A model generated the notes under the pieces. That model did not search any database. It worked only from the letters and a program-made list of their open reading frames with translations, and was not told the DNA's origin. A stretch of 64,000 bases of DNA from Neisseria animalis (lineage in GTDB: Bacteria > Pseudomonadota > Gammaproteobacteria > Burkholderiales > Neisseriaceae): assembly GCF_900636515.1 (NCBI RefSeq), contig NZ_LR134287.1:1798001-1862000 (forward strand), in the 5' to 3' direction. Position 1 is the stretch's first letter. Each line of letters starts with the position of its first letter. This document shows, one piece after another, positions 1 through 10,452 of the stretch. The position numbers and the translations under genes were made by a program.

Positions 1-2148
<2,148 letters not shown>

Positions 2149-2231
2149 AAGCCGTGAATTTTTATTATAATATTCAGTCAGATTAAACGGTTTATCTGTA
2201 AAATAATCCGAACTGTTCATATGGAGAAGCC

Positions 2232-3098
2232 ATGAAACCGATTAAAAAAGCCGTTTTCCCCGTAGCCGGCATGGGTACACGCTTTTTGCCCGCCACCAAA
2301 GCCAGCCCCAAGGAAATGCTGCCGATAGTGGACAAACCCCTGATTCAATACGCCGTTGAAGAAGCGGTTGAAGCGGGCTGTACCGAAATGATTTTCGTCA
2401 CCGGCCGCAACAAACGCAGCATCGAAGACCATTTCGACAAAGCCTACGAATTGGAAACCGAGCTGGAACAGCGCAACAAGGAAAAACTGCTGGCGCGCGT
2501 CAAAGACATTCTGCCCTCCGGCATCACCTGCCTGTATATCCGCCAAGCAGAGGCTTTGGGGTTGGGACACGCCGTATTGTGCGCCCGAGCCGCCGTCAAC
2601 GACGAACCGTTTGCCGTCATTCTTGCCGACGACCTGATTGACGCACCCAAAGGCGCGCTGAAACAGATGGTGGATATTTACAACCAAAGCGGCAACAGCG
2701 TATTGGGCGTTGAAACCGTCGACCCCTCGCAAACCGGCTCATACGGCATCGTCGAAGTGGAACAGCTCAAAAGTTTCCGGCGCATTACCAACATCGTTGA
2801 AAAACCGAAGCCGGAAGAAGCACCGTCCAATCTGGCGGTAGTCGGCCGTTATATCCTGACCCCGCGCATTTTCGACTTACTGACCAACCTGCCGCGCGGT
2901 GCGGGCGGAGAAATCCAGCTGACCGACGGCATTGCCCGCCTGCTCGACCATGAATTTGTATTGGCTCATGCGTTTGAAGGCAAACGCTACGACTGCGGCA
3001 GCAAACTGGGCTACTTGGAAGCCACCGTCGCCTACGGCTTGAAACACCCTGAAACCGGCAAAGAGTTTGCCGAACTGCTGAAACGGTACGCCGGCTGA
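2232..3098 (+). CDS. galU: UTP--glucose-1-phosphate uridylyltransferase GalU
   Basis: Makes UDP-glucose from UTP and glucose-1-phosphate, the donor for lipooligosaccharide and other glycans; cytoplasmic. The 288-residue length fits the family. The N-terminal nucleotide-binding signature [17 protein letters not shown] and the [15 protein letters not shown] segment are intact, and the metal/substrate segment ILADDLID is present. The start has a good ribosome site (GGAGAAGCC-ATG). It stands alone between ligA (same strand, 83 bp upstream) and a stretch of CREE repeats on the 3' side, and is convergent with mltG. Confidence 0.96.
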   Translation: MKPIKKAVFPVAGMGTRFLPATKASPKEMLPIVDKPLIQYAVEEAVEAGCTEMIFVTGRNKRSIEDHFDKAYELETELEQRNKEKLLARVKDILPSGITCLYIRQAEALGLGHAVLCARAAVNDEPFAVILADDLIDAPKGALKQMVDIYNQSGNSVLGVETVDPSQTGSYGIVEVEQLKSFRRITNIVEKPKPEEAPSNLAVVGRYILTPRIFDLLTNLPRGAGGEIQLTDGIARLLDHEFVLAHAFEGKRYDCGSKLGYLEATVAYGLKHPETGKEFAELLKRYAG

Positions 3099-3122
3099 GC
3101 CGACTGTCAAACCTGTTTTTTT

Positions 3123-3229
3123 TATAGTCGAATAAAATAAGAATGAGACAAGGCAGCGAAGCCGCAGACAGTACACATAGTACGGCAAGGCAAAGCAACG
3201 CTGTATCATTCTTATTTTATTCGACTATA
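3123..3229 (+). mobile_element. CREE-like MITE, copy 1 (symmetrical ends)
   Basis: A 107-bp element starting TATAGTCGAATAAAATAAG and ending with its exact inverse; the terminal inverted repeat is perfect over about 24 bp. The core (GACAAGGCAGCGAAGCCGCA ... GTACGGCAAGGC) matches what I know of the Correia repeat core. It is the only complete copy here with two identical ends; the other copies carry a different right end. It sits directly 3' of galU. Confidence 0.85.
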
Positions 3230-3349
3230 CATAGTTGAGATAACAGCAACCGCAAAATGCCGTGGCAGCCATACAAAGGCCGTCTGCAAAATACACAGTC
3301 ATTTAAAATCATCGCAAAACAAGGCAGCAAATCCGCCGACCTGTACTGT

Positions 3350-3403
3350 TCGTACTGTCTGCGGCTTCGCTGCCTTGTCTCATTCTTATTTTATTCGACT
3401 ATA
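3350..3403 (-). mobile_element. Truncated CREE-like half element
   Basis: About 54 bp matching only the left half of the 107-bp elements, in the opposite orientation. It ends in CGACTATA and runs back through the CCGCAGACAGTAC core, where similarity stops. With copy 1 it brackets about 120 bp of unassigned DNA containing a DUS. The second half is absent, so this is a deletion or recombination remnant. Confidence 0.7.
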
Positions 3404-3520
3404 TTTTGCAGACGGCCTTGCCGTAAACAACAAGCGATTAAAACAATCCAACGGCTGAAACAACAGGCATGCGGCTTTACCCCTGCTGCGCCAACCGGCA
3501 GATTGTTTATCGATACGGCG

Positions 3521-4516
3521 TTATTTCTTCAAAATATACTTCCGCACGGCGGCATTGTGCTCGTCCAGCGTATGGCTGAAGTGGCTCAGACCCGTACCGT
3601 CCATTTTAGATACAAAATACAGGTATTTTGTATCGGACGGGTGTGCCGCCGCTTCCAGCGAAGCCTTGCCCGGCAGCGCAATCGGAGTGGGCGTCAGACC
3701 TGCGCGCGTATAGGTATTATAAGGCGTATCACGGCGTAAATCTGCCTTGCGGATACGGCCTTTGTAAGCGGCACCCATACCGTAGATAACGGTCGGATCG
3801 GTTTGCAGACGCATTCCGATGGCCAGACGATTGGCAAACACCGCCGAAACGTGCGCCCTGTCGGCAGGGTGTCCGGTTTCTTTTTCAATCAGGCTGGCCA
3901 TAATCAGCAGCTCATACGGCGTTTTATAAGGCAGACCACTTTGGCGTTCGTCCCATGCTGCGGTCAGTTGGCGCTGCATGATGCGGTAGGCGGTTTTATA
4001 AATCTGCAAATCGCTGCTGCCGGCATCTATTTCGTAGGTATCAGGAAAAAACAGCCCTTCTGGGTTGGCAGACGGCGCATCCGGTGCAATTTCCTTCAGC
4101 AGTTTTTCATTGCTCCAGCCCCGTGTTTCATGACGGATGTCGTCCGTATTATCGATGATACGGCGCATATCGGCAAACCTCATGCCTTCCACAATCCGCA
4201 CGGTAACCGAATCGGGACGGCTGCCCAAAATGCGCTGCAATACCGTCCAAGACGATACTTTGGCCGGCATACGGTATGTTCCGGCATGAAGTTGGTCATG
4301 CACACCCATCAAATAGGCGGCGGCAACCAAGACATGGCGGCTGTACACCGCATCATCTTTGGCTAGTTTGTGGCTGACGGCGGAAATGCCCTGATTTTTT
4401 TCCACCCGTATGCGGTAAGGCTTGCCGTTGTCTTTCGGTATGAATAAAAGAGCGGCAAAGGCAACCGCAGCCAAGGCGGCCAGCAGCACGGCCCGTTTCA
4501 ATAATTTTTTCAACAT
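3521..4516 (-). CDS. mltG: Endolytic murein transglycosylase MltG (YceG family)
   Basis: Inner-membrane lytic transglycosylase that cuts nascent glycan strands and is thought to terminate their growth. 331 residues: one N-terminal membrane helix (about 7-25), a LysM-like region, then the YceG catalytic domain with ASLIEKETG; Glu211 is the expected catalytic residue. YGMG, LPGKASLEAAAHP and YFVSKMDG..HFSHTL are family-typical. I chose the ATG at 4516 because the longer frame would run through the divergent ampD gene. Divergent from ampD, another peptidoglycan enzyme, with about 90 bp between them. Confidence 0.93.
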   Translation of the reverse strand: MLKKLLKRAVLLAALAAVAFAALLFIPKDNGKPYRIRVEKNQGISAVSHKLAKDDAVYSRHVLVAAAYLMGVHDQLHAGTYRMPAKVSSWTVLQRILGSRPDSVTVRIVEGMRFADMRRIIDNTDDIRHETRGWSNEKLLKEIAPDAPSANPEGLFFPDTYEIDAGSSDLQIYKTAYRIMQRQLTAAWDERQSGLPYKTPYELLIMASLIEKETGHPADRAHVSAVFANRLAIGMRLQTDPTVIYGMGAAYKGRIRKADLRRDTPYNTYTRAGLTPTPIALPGKASLEAAAHPSDTKYLYFVSKMDGTGLSHFSHTLDEHNAAVRKYILKK

Positions 4517-4604
4517 GGTAGGATTTGAGATAATGATGTTATTCGGGTTAGTATAACTGAATTTATCGTTTTTTATGCGTTTGTTTTCCCAAGGCCGTCT
4601 GCAA

Positions 4605-5159
4605 ATGAATGATTCTGTCTGGCAACAGGGTTGGTGGCGCAATGCCCGCCACGCCTTTTCGCCCAATTATGCCCCGCGCGCGCGCGAAGAAGAAGTGTCG
4701 CTGGTGGTATTGCACAATATTTCCCTGCCGCCGTTCGAGTACGGCACGGGGGCGGTGGAAAAACTGTTTACCAACCAAATCAATCCTGACGAACACCCGT
4801 TTTTCAGCGTCATCCACGAATTGCGCGTTTCCAGCCATTTTCTGATTACGCGGGAAGGCGAAGTGGTGCAGTTTGTTTCCTGCGACGATACGGCTTACCA
4901 TGCCGGCGTTTCGTCTTTTCAAGGTCGGGAAAAATGTAATGCGTTTTCAGTCGGCATCGAGTTGGAAGGTTGCGATTTTGAGCCGTTTGCCGAAGCGCAA
5001 TATCAGGCATTGCAGCCCCTGCTGACCGATTTAATCCGCCATTATCCCATCGGTGCCATTACCGGCCATCAAGACATCGCGCCCGACCGGAAAACCGATC
5101 CCGGCCACTTTTTTGACTGGGCGCGTCTGCAAGCGGCGGGTTTTCCTGTTGTCCGCTGA
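4605..5159 (+). CDS. ampD: 1,6-anhydro-N-acetylmuramyl-L-alanine amidase AmpD
   Basis: Cytoplasmic zinc amidase that removes the peptide from anhydromuropeptides during wall recycling. 184 residues. The zinc ligands of the family are visible: His37 (VVLHNIS), His155 (TGHQDIAPDRKTDPG) and Asp165. The ATG at 4605 gives a normal-length N terminus; an in-frame ATG at 4575 is possible but adds 10 residues encoded by a DUS. In fact the DUS AAGGCCGTCTGCAA immediately precedes the chosen ATG and its AAGG may serve as ribosome site. No ampG, ampC or nagZ nearby. Confidence 0.94.
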   Translation: MNDSVWQQGWWRNARHAFSPNYAPRAREEEVSLVVLHNISLPPFEYGTGAVEKLFTNQINPDEHPFFSVIHELRVSSHFLITREGEVVQFVSCDDTAYHAGVSSFQGREKCNAFSVGIELEGCDFEPFAEAQYQALQPLLTDLIRHYPIGAITGHQDIAPDRKTDPGHFFDWARLQAAGFPVVR

Positions 5160-5243
5160 TTCTCTGTTTGGCACACTACCCTCTTCCGCCAAAAGTCTTT
5201 GCGCCGTACATTTTGCAGACGGCCTGCAGCCGGTACGATTTGT

Positions 5244-6053
5244 TCAGGCATAGGTCAGTTTCAACGGCATAATCCCTGTTTGGCTAAATTCGGCGTGTGC
5301 CTTGACTTCCGCCAAACGGCGGCAGATTGCTTCGGTAACGGCTTCCGCGCGGGAACGGTCTTCCTCGGTAATCCGTTCCGGCTGCCGTCCGAACAAAGCC
5401 ACATCCAACAAACGCTCGGCATGTATGCCCGCACGGTAACGGTGGCGTACAGCCGCCGCCTGTTCGTCAAAAGCGGTTGCCACCACGCTGCTGCGCGTCA
5501 GCGCGATGCCCAATGCGGCATCTTCTCCGCCAAACCGCCTGAACAATCCGTCTTGGGGAAAACCGCCGCAGGCCAATAAAATGCTGCGGCGAAATACCAT
5601 GTTTCCACCCACCGTCATCGCCAGCCGCTGCCATGCTTCCGAAAATCCGGCGTGTTCGGTATATCGTTCGGGGAAGCCCCACGGTTTCAACTTCAAACGC
5701 ACCAAACTCAAATAATCAAACTGTTCCAATGCCAAATATGCGGCAGACAGCACATCGGTTTCGTAAACATCATCGGCGTCCAGAAATGCCGTAAAATCCG
5801 CCTGACTCTGCAAAGCCCCCCAATTTCGAGCCACAGACACACCGCTGTTGCGCGGCAGAAATTCAGCGCGGACGTTGGCATACCGCGCCGCCAACGAGCG
5901 TATCAATTCCGCCGTACCGTCTTGCGAACCGTCGTCCACCAGCCACACCAGCGAAGCACACGGCTGCCCGACGGCACTTTCCACCGCTTCTTCCAGCGTA
6001 TCGGCGGCATTGTAGCAGGGAATAACAATATCCAAAGTAGGTTTGCGGCTCAT
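5244..6053 (-). CDS. Family 2 glycosyltransferase
   Basis: 269 residues with the GT-A nucleotide-sugar fold of family 2: DIVIPCYNAADTLEEAVESA at the N terminus, VDDGSQDGT, then the metal-binding DADD (92-95) and later GGEDAALG, the usual catalytic-base region. No membrane segment. Acceptor and donor sugar cannot be read from sequence; a role in lipooligosaccharide or other surface glycan synthesis is only a guess. The ATG at 6053 has AAAGG 8 bp upstream; the open frame further upstream runs through a DUS pair and an old CREE-like element. Stands alone, convergent with ampD. Confidence 0.85.
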   Translation of the reverse strand: MSRKPTLDIVIPCYNAADTLEEAVESAVGQPCASLVWLVDDGSQDGTAELIRSLAARYANVRAEFLPRNSGVSVARNWGALQSQADFTAFLDADDVYETDVLSAAYLALEQFDYLSLVRLKLKPWGFPERYTEHAGFSEAWQRLAMTVGGNMVFRRSILLACGGFPQDGLFRRFGGEDAALGIALTRSSVVATAFDEQAAAVRHRYRAGIHAERLLDVALFGRQPERITEEDRSRAEAVTEAICRRLAEVKAHAEFSQTGIMPLKLTYA

Positions 6054-6069
6054 CGGCAGCCTTTCTGCA

Positions 6070-6110
6070 GAAAAGGCCGTCTGCAAAGCCCGATTTGCAG
6101 ACGGCTTTAT
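6070..6110. repeat. Inverted pair of DUS
   Basis: GCCGTCTGCAAA at 6077 and its inverse at about 6094-6106 can fold into a hairpin. It lies upstream of the glycosyltransferase start, so it is not that gene's terminator. It serves as an uptake site at least. Confidence 0.6.
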
Positions 6111-6239
6111 GGTCGTTGAATACAAAATCATACCGCGTTGCCGCGCCTTGCTCAAAGCGGGGCTTGACGAAACGGCTGAAACAGAAAGTCTGCTGAAGCG
6201 CATTGCCTGCGGCCTTACGGCTTTGTCTCGTTTTGCCTG
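6109..6239 (-). repeat. Long-form, degenerate CREE-like element
   Basis: Read on the minus strand: GAGACAAAGCCGTAAGGCCGC, then CTTTCTGTTTCAGCC, AAGGCGCGGCAACGCGGTAT and an end resembling CGACCATA. The order of blocks matches the sequences at 11.4, 16.6, 18.0, 18.3 and 59.3 kb, and resembles the longer Correia class with an internal insert. It is diverged, without perfect ends. The rest up to 6526 (nearly 290 bp) holds no gene that I can support. Confidence 0.5.
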
Positions 6240-6526
6240 ATGCGGCAATACAGTTTATTCCGCCTTATCCGCATGAGCGCGGAAATCAGCCCATTTTTCT
6301 GCTCCGTTCCGTCAGGCAGACGGCATAAAGCATACCCGCCGCCCTGCCCGTTTTACTCAAGCAGCAGTTTACCGCCTTGCTTCATTCAAAACTCAGACGC
6401 GGGATTGGGCAGGCCGACCATCATACTTATTGCCTGTTTGCCGCCCATTGCCGCATGGCAGGCGGATAATGCGGCAACGGCAGCTCTACAGGCCGATACG
6501 TTTTGCATACTTTTTTTCCGCTGCAA

Positions 6527-7306
6527 TCAAGCAGCTTCCCAGCGCGGTACTTTAGTAAACAGACGGTAAAAATTCTCGGTGGTATAAGCGGCGACTTCTT
6601 CCAAGGTTTCGCCACGCAGTTTCGCCACAAATTCAGCAGTGTGCCGCACATAAGACGGCTCGTTCTGCTTGCCGCGCTTGGGTACGGGGGCGAGAAACGG
6701 CGCATCGGTTTCCACCAAAATCCGATCGGACGGTACATATTTTGCCGTCTCCTGAATCAGAGGCGCATTTTTAAACGTTACCAAACCGGAAAACGAAATA
6801 TACAGCCCCAAGTCCAGCGCGGCTTTGGCAAACGGAATATCCTCGGAAAAACAATGAATCACCCCTGCATGGGTATTGCATTCCTTCAACATTTTCAAGG
6901 TATCCGCCGCCGCATCGCGCGTATGCACAATCACCGGCAACCCGCTCTCGTTCGCCGCTTCGATGTGATCGGCAAAACGCTGATGCTGCCATGCCAAATC
7001 GCCTTTGCACCAATAATAATCCAAACCGGTTTCGCCGATTCCGACAACTTTCGGGTGTTTCGCCCGCTCCACCAGCTCGGCTACGGTAAATTCCTCCGCG
7101 TCTTCGCGGTCCGGGTGAATCCCCACCGTGCAGTAAATATGCGGATATTGCTCGGCGATGGCGGATACTTCGTCAAAACTCTGCCGGCTCACGCTGATGG
7201 CCAATGCCTGCTTAACGTCTTGCGCCGCCATGTTTTCCAACACTTCCGGCAGCCGCTCCGCCAAGCCCTCAAAATTCAAATGACAATGTGAATCAATCAG
7301 TTGCAT
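6527..7306 (-). CDS. TatD family metal-dependent hydrolase (deoxyribonuclease)
   Basis: 259-residue TIM-barrel hydrolase; family members are 3'-5' exonucleases or DNA repair/quality enzymes (YcfH/TatD). Metal ligands are in place: DSHCH (His7, His9), GETGLDYYW (Glu), VIVHTRDA (His), HCFS (His) and VETDAPFL (Asp). Start at 7306 precedes MQLIDSHCHL, the usual N terminus. Last gene of holB-pilZ-tatD, 4 bp after pilZ, so co-transcription is likely. The linkage to holB is common in proteobacteria. Confidence 0.92.
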   Translation of the reverse strand: MQLIDSHCHLNFEGLAERLPEVLENMAAQDVKQALAISVSRQSFDEVSAIAEQYPHIYCTVGIHPDREDAEEFTVAELVERAKHPKVVGIGETGLDYYWCKGDLAWQHQRFADHIEAANESGLPVIVHTRDAAADTLKMLKECNTHAGVIHCFSEDIPFAKAALDLGLYISFSGLVTFKNAPLIQETAKYVPSDRILVETDAPFLAPVPKRGKQNEPSYVRHTAEFVAKLRGETLEEVAAYTTENFYRLFTKVPRWEAA

Positions 7307-7310
7307 AATT

Positions 7311-7661
7311 TTATAATGTAAAAGTCGTACGTTCGCTGCGGATTTCGTCCCCCAGCTCGGTTTCAATCAGTTGTTTCAGGCGGCGGCAGTCTTCGTTGCT
7401 GCCAAACGCCAAGCCCACGCCGCGCGGACGTTGTGCCGACATCCCTGCCGGGCTGATCCATGCGGTTTTGACGGGCAGATCTTGAAAACGACGGTTGCCG
7501 ATTTCTACCGTCAGCAACACGTTCTGTCCCAGCGATAAGATATCGTCGGTCGGCACAAACAAACCGCCGTTTACCAAAAACGGCATATAGCATTGATACA
7601 GCATGGTTTTGTCCCGAATCCGCAAAACCAGCGTTTTCAACGGAAAATCATTGTCTGTCAT
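7311..7661 (-). CDS. pilZ: PilZ-domain protein, type IV pilus biogenesis type
   Basis: 116 residues, a single PilZ beta-barrel domain. The arginine-rich c-di-GMP motif (RxxxR) and the D/NxSxxG motif are not recognisable; the region reads VNGGLFVPT, as in the pilus-specific PilZ class that does not bind c-di-GMP but is needed for type IV pilus assembly through PilB/FimX-like partners. Located 9 bp after holB and 4 bp before the tatD homologue, a gene order known in other gamma- and betaproteobacteria. Assignment to the pilus class rests on motif loss and context. Confidence 0.85.
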   Translation of the reverse strand: MTDNDFPLKTLVLRIRDKTMLYQCYMPFLVNGGLFVPTDDILSLGQNVLLTVEIGNRRFQDLPVKTAWISPAGMSAQRPRGVGLAFGSNEDCRRLKQLIETELGDEIRSERTTFTL

Positions 7662-7670
7662 CGTTTCAAC

Positions 7671-8648
7671 CTATTTGTTTTGCCAGAAATCCAAATAATC
7701 GATCAGCAGCGATTCCAATTGCATTTTCACGCTGAGCGTATGATAGCCGTAAGGTACCAGCCTGTTCAGACGGCCTGCCAGCGCAAACAGCCGCCCCGCA
7801 TCGGTTTTGGCGGCGGTTTTGGCCGACTCGCCTGCAAAATCGGGATAATACAGCGGCGGCATACCCTGCTGCGCCAAGCCTATGTCCAACAGCCATTTGT
7901 GCAGCCAGTCGAGAAACACCGCCAGAGGCTGCTTCTGCTTATCGAAAGCCGCCGCATAGTCCAATATTGCCAACAAACGCGGCGCCGCCAGCAGACGGAT
8001 GAGTTCGGCACGCATTTCGTCCGCTTCCGGCATATGGTCAAACAACGGCGCGCCGCTGTGGAAAGCCAATAGCGAGCCGGCATCCGCCACGCCTTTGTCG
8101 TTCAAATAAGCCAAGGCTTCCTGATGGGAAGGCGCAGGCAGCAACATTTGGCGGCAGCGGCTTTTGATAGTCGGCAGCAGTTTGTCCCGCGCATGGGTAA
8201 CCAGCAGAAAAACCACATGTGAAGGCGGCTCTTCCAATACTTTCAGCAAACCGTTTGCCGCCTGCACATTCATGGCTTCCGCAGGGTGTACCAAAACCAC
8301 GCGCCGTCCGCCCCGCACGCTGGTCAGATAAATGTTGTCGACAATTCCGCGCACGGCATCAATTTTAATCTGCAACAGCTTGCGCCCGACCGCACCGTCT
8401 TCGGGCAATTCCGGCGCAAGTTCGTAAAAGTCGGGGTGGCTGCCCTGTTCGAGCAGATGGCAGGAAGCGCAATCACCGCAAGGCTCGTTTCCGGCTGTCG
8501 GCGATTCGCACAACAATGCTTTCGCCACAAAACGCGCAAACGCGGTTTTGCCGGTATTCTCCCTGCCGGTAAACAGCCAAGCGTTCGGCTGGTTTTGCCA
8601 ATGCCCGGCCAGTTGCCGCCATTGGGAAGCGTGCCACGGATAAATCAT
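7671..8648 (-). CDS. holB: DNA polymerase III subunit delta'
   Basis: Clamp-loader subunit of the replicative polymerase. 325 residues. AAA+ features: Walker A-like GRENTGKTAFA near residue 30, a zinc module (CGDCASCHLLEQGSHPD), KVLEEPPSHVVFLL and sensor-like TIKSRCRQ. First gene of the holB-pilZ-tatD unit; ATG at 8648. No thymidylate kinase gene upstream, unlike the common tmk-holB order; an osmC-type gene is divergent instead. Confidence 0.93.
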   Translation of the reverse strand: MIYPWHASQWRQLAGHWQNQPNAWLFTGRENTGKTAFARFVAKALLCESPTAGNEPCGDCASCHLLEQGSHPDFYELAPELPEDGAVGRKLLQIKIDAVRGIVDNIYLTSVRGGRRVVLVHPAEAMNVQAANGLLKVLEEPPSHVVFLLVTHARDKLLPTIKSRCRQMLLPAPSHQEALAYLNDKGVADAGSLLAFHSGAPLFDHMPEADEMRAELIRLLAAPRLLAILDYAAAFDKQKQPLAVFLDWLHKWLLDIGLAQQGMPPLYYPDFAGESAKTAAKTDAGRLFALAGRLNRLVPYGYHTLSVKMQLESLLIDYLDFWQNK

Positions 8649-8697
8649 GATTGCACAAATGGAAACAAGACAATGCCGCCATTATACCGTGAAACGG

Positions 8698-8748
8698 CAA
8701 AAGCCGTCTGCAAACGGCATATTCCGTATTTTGCAGACGGCTTTGCGA
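8698..8748. repeat. Inverted DUS pair between holB and the osmC-type gene
   Basis: AAAGCCGTCTGCAAACGGCAT at the left and TTTTGCAGACGGCTTT at the right form an imperfect hairpin. It lies between two divergent genes, so it is an uptake signal rather than a terminator for either. Confidence 0.6.
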
Positions 8749-8816
8749 TTTATTTGTCGGCCGAAATTGTTTACAATATCGAAATCTCCGCACCTGAACA
8801 CAACAGAAAGGCAAAA

Positions 8817-9233
8817 ATGCAGATTACCTCGAAATGGATAGACGGCATGTGCTTTGTCGCCACCAACGAACTCGGCCACAGCATCGTTATGGAAGGCGCG
8901 GCTGCCGAAGGAGAAGCAAAACGCGGCCCCAGCCCGATGGAAATGTTGCTGATGGGCATAGCCGGCTGCTCCAGCATAGACGTGGTCATGATTGCAGAAA
9001 AACAGCGCCAGCAGATTACCGACTGCCGCGCCAAAGTAACCGCCAAACGCGCCGACAGCATTCCGAAAGTCTTTACCGACATTCATATCCACTTTACCGT
9101 TGTCGGCCACGATCTCACAGAAAGCGCAATCGAGCGCGCCGTTCAGATGTCTGCCGAAAAATACTGCTCCGCATCGATTATGCTGGGCAAAGCGGCAACC
9201 ATTACCCACAGCTTTGAAATAGCGGCAGCCTGA
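8817..9233 (+). CDS. OsmC family protein, YhfA-like
   Basis: 138 residues. The OsmC/Ohr fold is indicated by GPSPMEMLLMGIAGCSSIDVV with Cys51 and EKYCSASIML with Cys117, the two conserved cysteines of thiol peroxidase relatives; Glu42 is also in place. The whole sequence lines up by memory with E. coli YhfA, a member of unproven function, better than with OsmC or Ohr. Start at 8817 has AGAAAGG upstream. A role in peroxide handling is family knowledge, not shown here. Confidence 0.87.
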   Translation: MQITSKWIDGMCFVATNELGHSIVMEGAAAEGEAKRGPSPMEMLLMGIAGCSSIDVVMIAEKQRQQITDCRAKVTAKRADSIPKVFTDIHIHFTVVGHDLTESAIERAVQMSAEKYCSASIMLGKAATITHSFEIAAA

Positions 9234-9235
9234 TT

Positions 9236-9284
9236 TTGCAGACGGCCTTCGGGCAAAATACCGGCAAAAGCCGTCTGCAAAATC
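9236..9284. terminator. DUS hairpin after the osmC-type gene
   Basis: TTTTGCAGACGGC and GCCGTCTGCAAAA flank a 22-bp spacer just after the stop. The stem is strong but no T-run follows, so termination is uncertain. Confidence 0.45.
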
Positions 9285-9285
9285 A

Positions 9286-9333
9286 AATAAGCAGATATAT
9301 CCGCACTACCGCCCACGGATATATCTGCTTATT
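9286..9333. repeat. Perfect 18-bp inverted repeat, 12-nt loop
   Basis: Arms at 9286-9303 (AATAAGCAGATATATCCG) and 9316-9333 are exact inverses. The stem is AT-rich, is not followed by a T-run and contains no DUS, so it is neither a typical terminator nor an uptake pair. Sits in the 320-bp gap before the GntR-type regulator. Function unknown. Confidence 0.75.
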
Positions 9334-9412
9334 GAATGATATTGTTTTCTCTCTCTAATCAGCCTTTATACAAACTTGGCCTTTTCGAGACCTATTGTGC
9401 AAGCTGCTTTTA

Positions 9413-9428
9413 AAATTGTCAACAATTT
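9413..9428. promoter_or_regulatory. Candidate GntR/FCD operator
   Basis: AAATTGT-CA-ACAATTT, a 7-bp perfect dyad with a 2-bp centre. FCD-type GntR regulators commonly bind short palindromes of the form TNGTNNNACNA, which this resembles. It lies about 130 bp upstream of the GntR-type gene, consistent with autoregulation. Not tested. Confidence 0.45.
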
Positions 9429-9554
9429 ATTGTAGCAAATGTCGGAGTGGACTAAAATAAAGTCCGACAAGCCCGCAAATGCAGACGGCATAACCCTGCC
9501 GCAGCTTACCCGCGGAACAACTGACCCGTGCACCCGCACAACACCCGAAACATC

Positions 9555-10271
9555 ATGACCGATACCGACAAATTCCTCCACGCGCCGACCGCCTCCTCGC
9601 TGATTGCGGAAGAACGCCACGACTCCGAACTGTTCCGCGTATATGCCGCCATCTTAGACGGCATTACCGACCATATTTTCCTGCCCGGCAACAAGCTGAC
9701 CGAATCCGAGCTGTGCCGCCAGATGGTTTGCTCCCGCAACACCGTCCGCAGCGCATTGTCGCTGCTCGCCCACGACAAAATCGTCGATTTGCAGCCCAAC
9801 CGCGGCGCATTTGTCCACGTTCCCGATTTAAAAGAAACGCGCGATGTATTCAATACCCGCATCGAAATGGAAAGCATGATTTTGGATATGCTGATCGATT
9901 TGCCCGATTTGGAAACACGCCTGCAACCGCTTTACGCCATGACGGAACAAGAAGAAACCGCTTCCGAACGGGGCGACCGCGTCGGTTGGAACAGACTCTC
10001 CAATGCTTTCCACGTCGAATTGGCACGCCTGCTGGACAATGCCGTCTTATTCGACATCATCAACACCTTATGTGCCCGCTCCTCGCTGATTGTCGCCGTA
10101 TTCGACACCAAACGCCACGAACCGCGCAGCATCAATACCCATACCCACAGCGAACATCGGGAAATTCTCGACCTGCTGCTGGCAGGCAAACGCAACCGCG
10201 TCATCAAAATCATGCGTAAACATCTCGGCGCGTGTGTCGAGCGCTTGGAAAAACGTTTTGAAACCCTTTAA
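9555..10271 (+). CDS. GntR family transcriptional regulator, FCD subfamily
   Basis: 238 residues: N-terminal winged helix (LTESELCRQMVCSRNTVRSALSLL, with the following NRGAFV wing) and a C-terminal helical FCD ligand domain containing metal-binding type Asp/His residues (FHVEL, HTHSEHREIL). Such regulators sense carboxylic acids (lactate, pyruvate, gluconate and others). Start uncertain: ATG at 9555 lacks a clear ribosome site; a GTG at 9528 preceded by GGAA would add nine residues. No metabolic gene is adjacent, so its targets are not evident; GdhR-like function is possible but unproven. Confidence 0.88.
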   Translation: MTDTDKFLHAPTASSLIAEERHDSELFRVYAAILDGITDHIFLPGNKLTESELCRQMVCSRNTVRSALSLLAHDKIVDLQPNRGAFVHVPDLKETRDVFNTRIEMESMILDMLIDLPDLETRLQPLYAMTEQEETASERGDRVGWNRLSNAFHVELARLLDNAVLFDIINTLCARSSLIVAVFDTKRHEPRSINTHTHSEHREILDLLLAGKRNRVIKIMRKHLGACVERLEKRFETL

Positions 10272-10452
10272 ACCAAATACCTGAAGCGGCATGGCCAAAC
10301 GATACCGACCATGCCGCCACACCCGGCGTGATTGGCGCAAGTTATATTGACAACAGCCGGTACGAATGATTTTAACAACAGGCATACCGGCGCCATATGC
10401 CTGCACCGCCATACCGCCCCACCCCTACCGCTTTTTGCAGACGGCATTTTCC

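Noticed and set aside
8286-8816. N-terminal extension of the OsmC-type protein
   Set aside because: The upstream frame runs through holB antisense and a DUS pair; the family length and AGAAAGG site fit the ATG at 8817.
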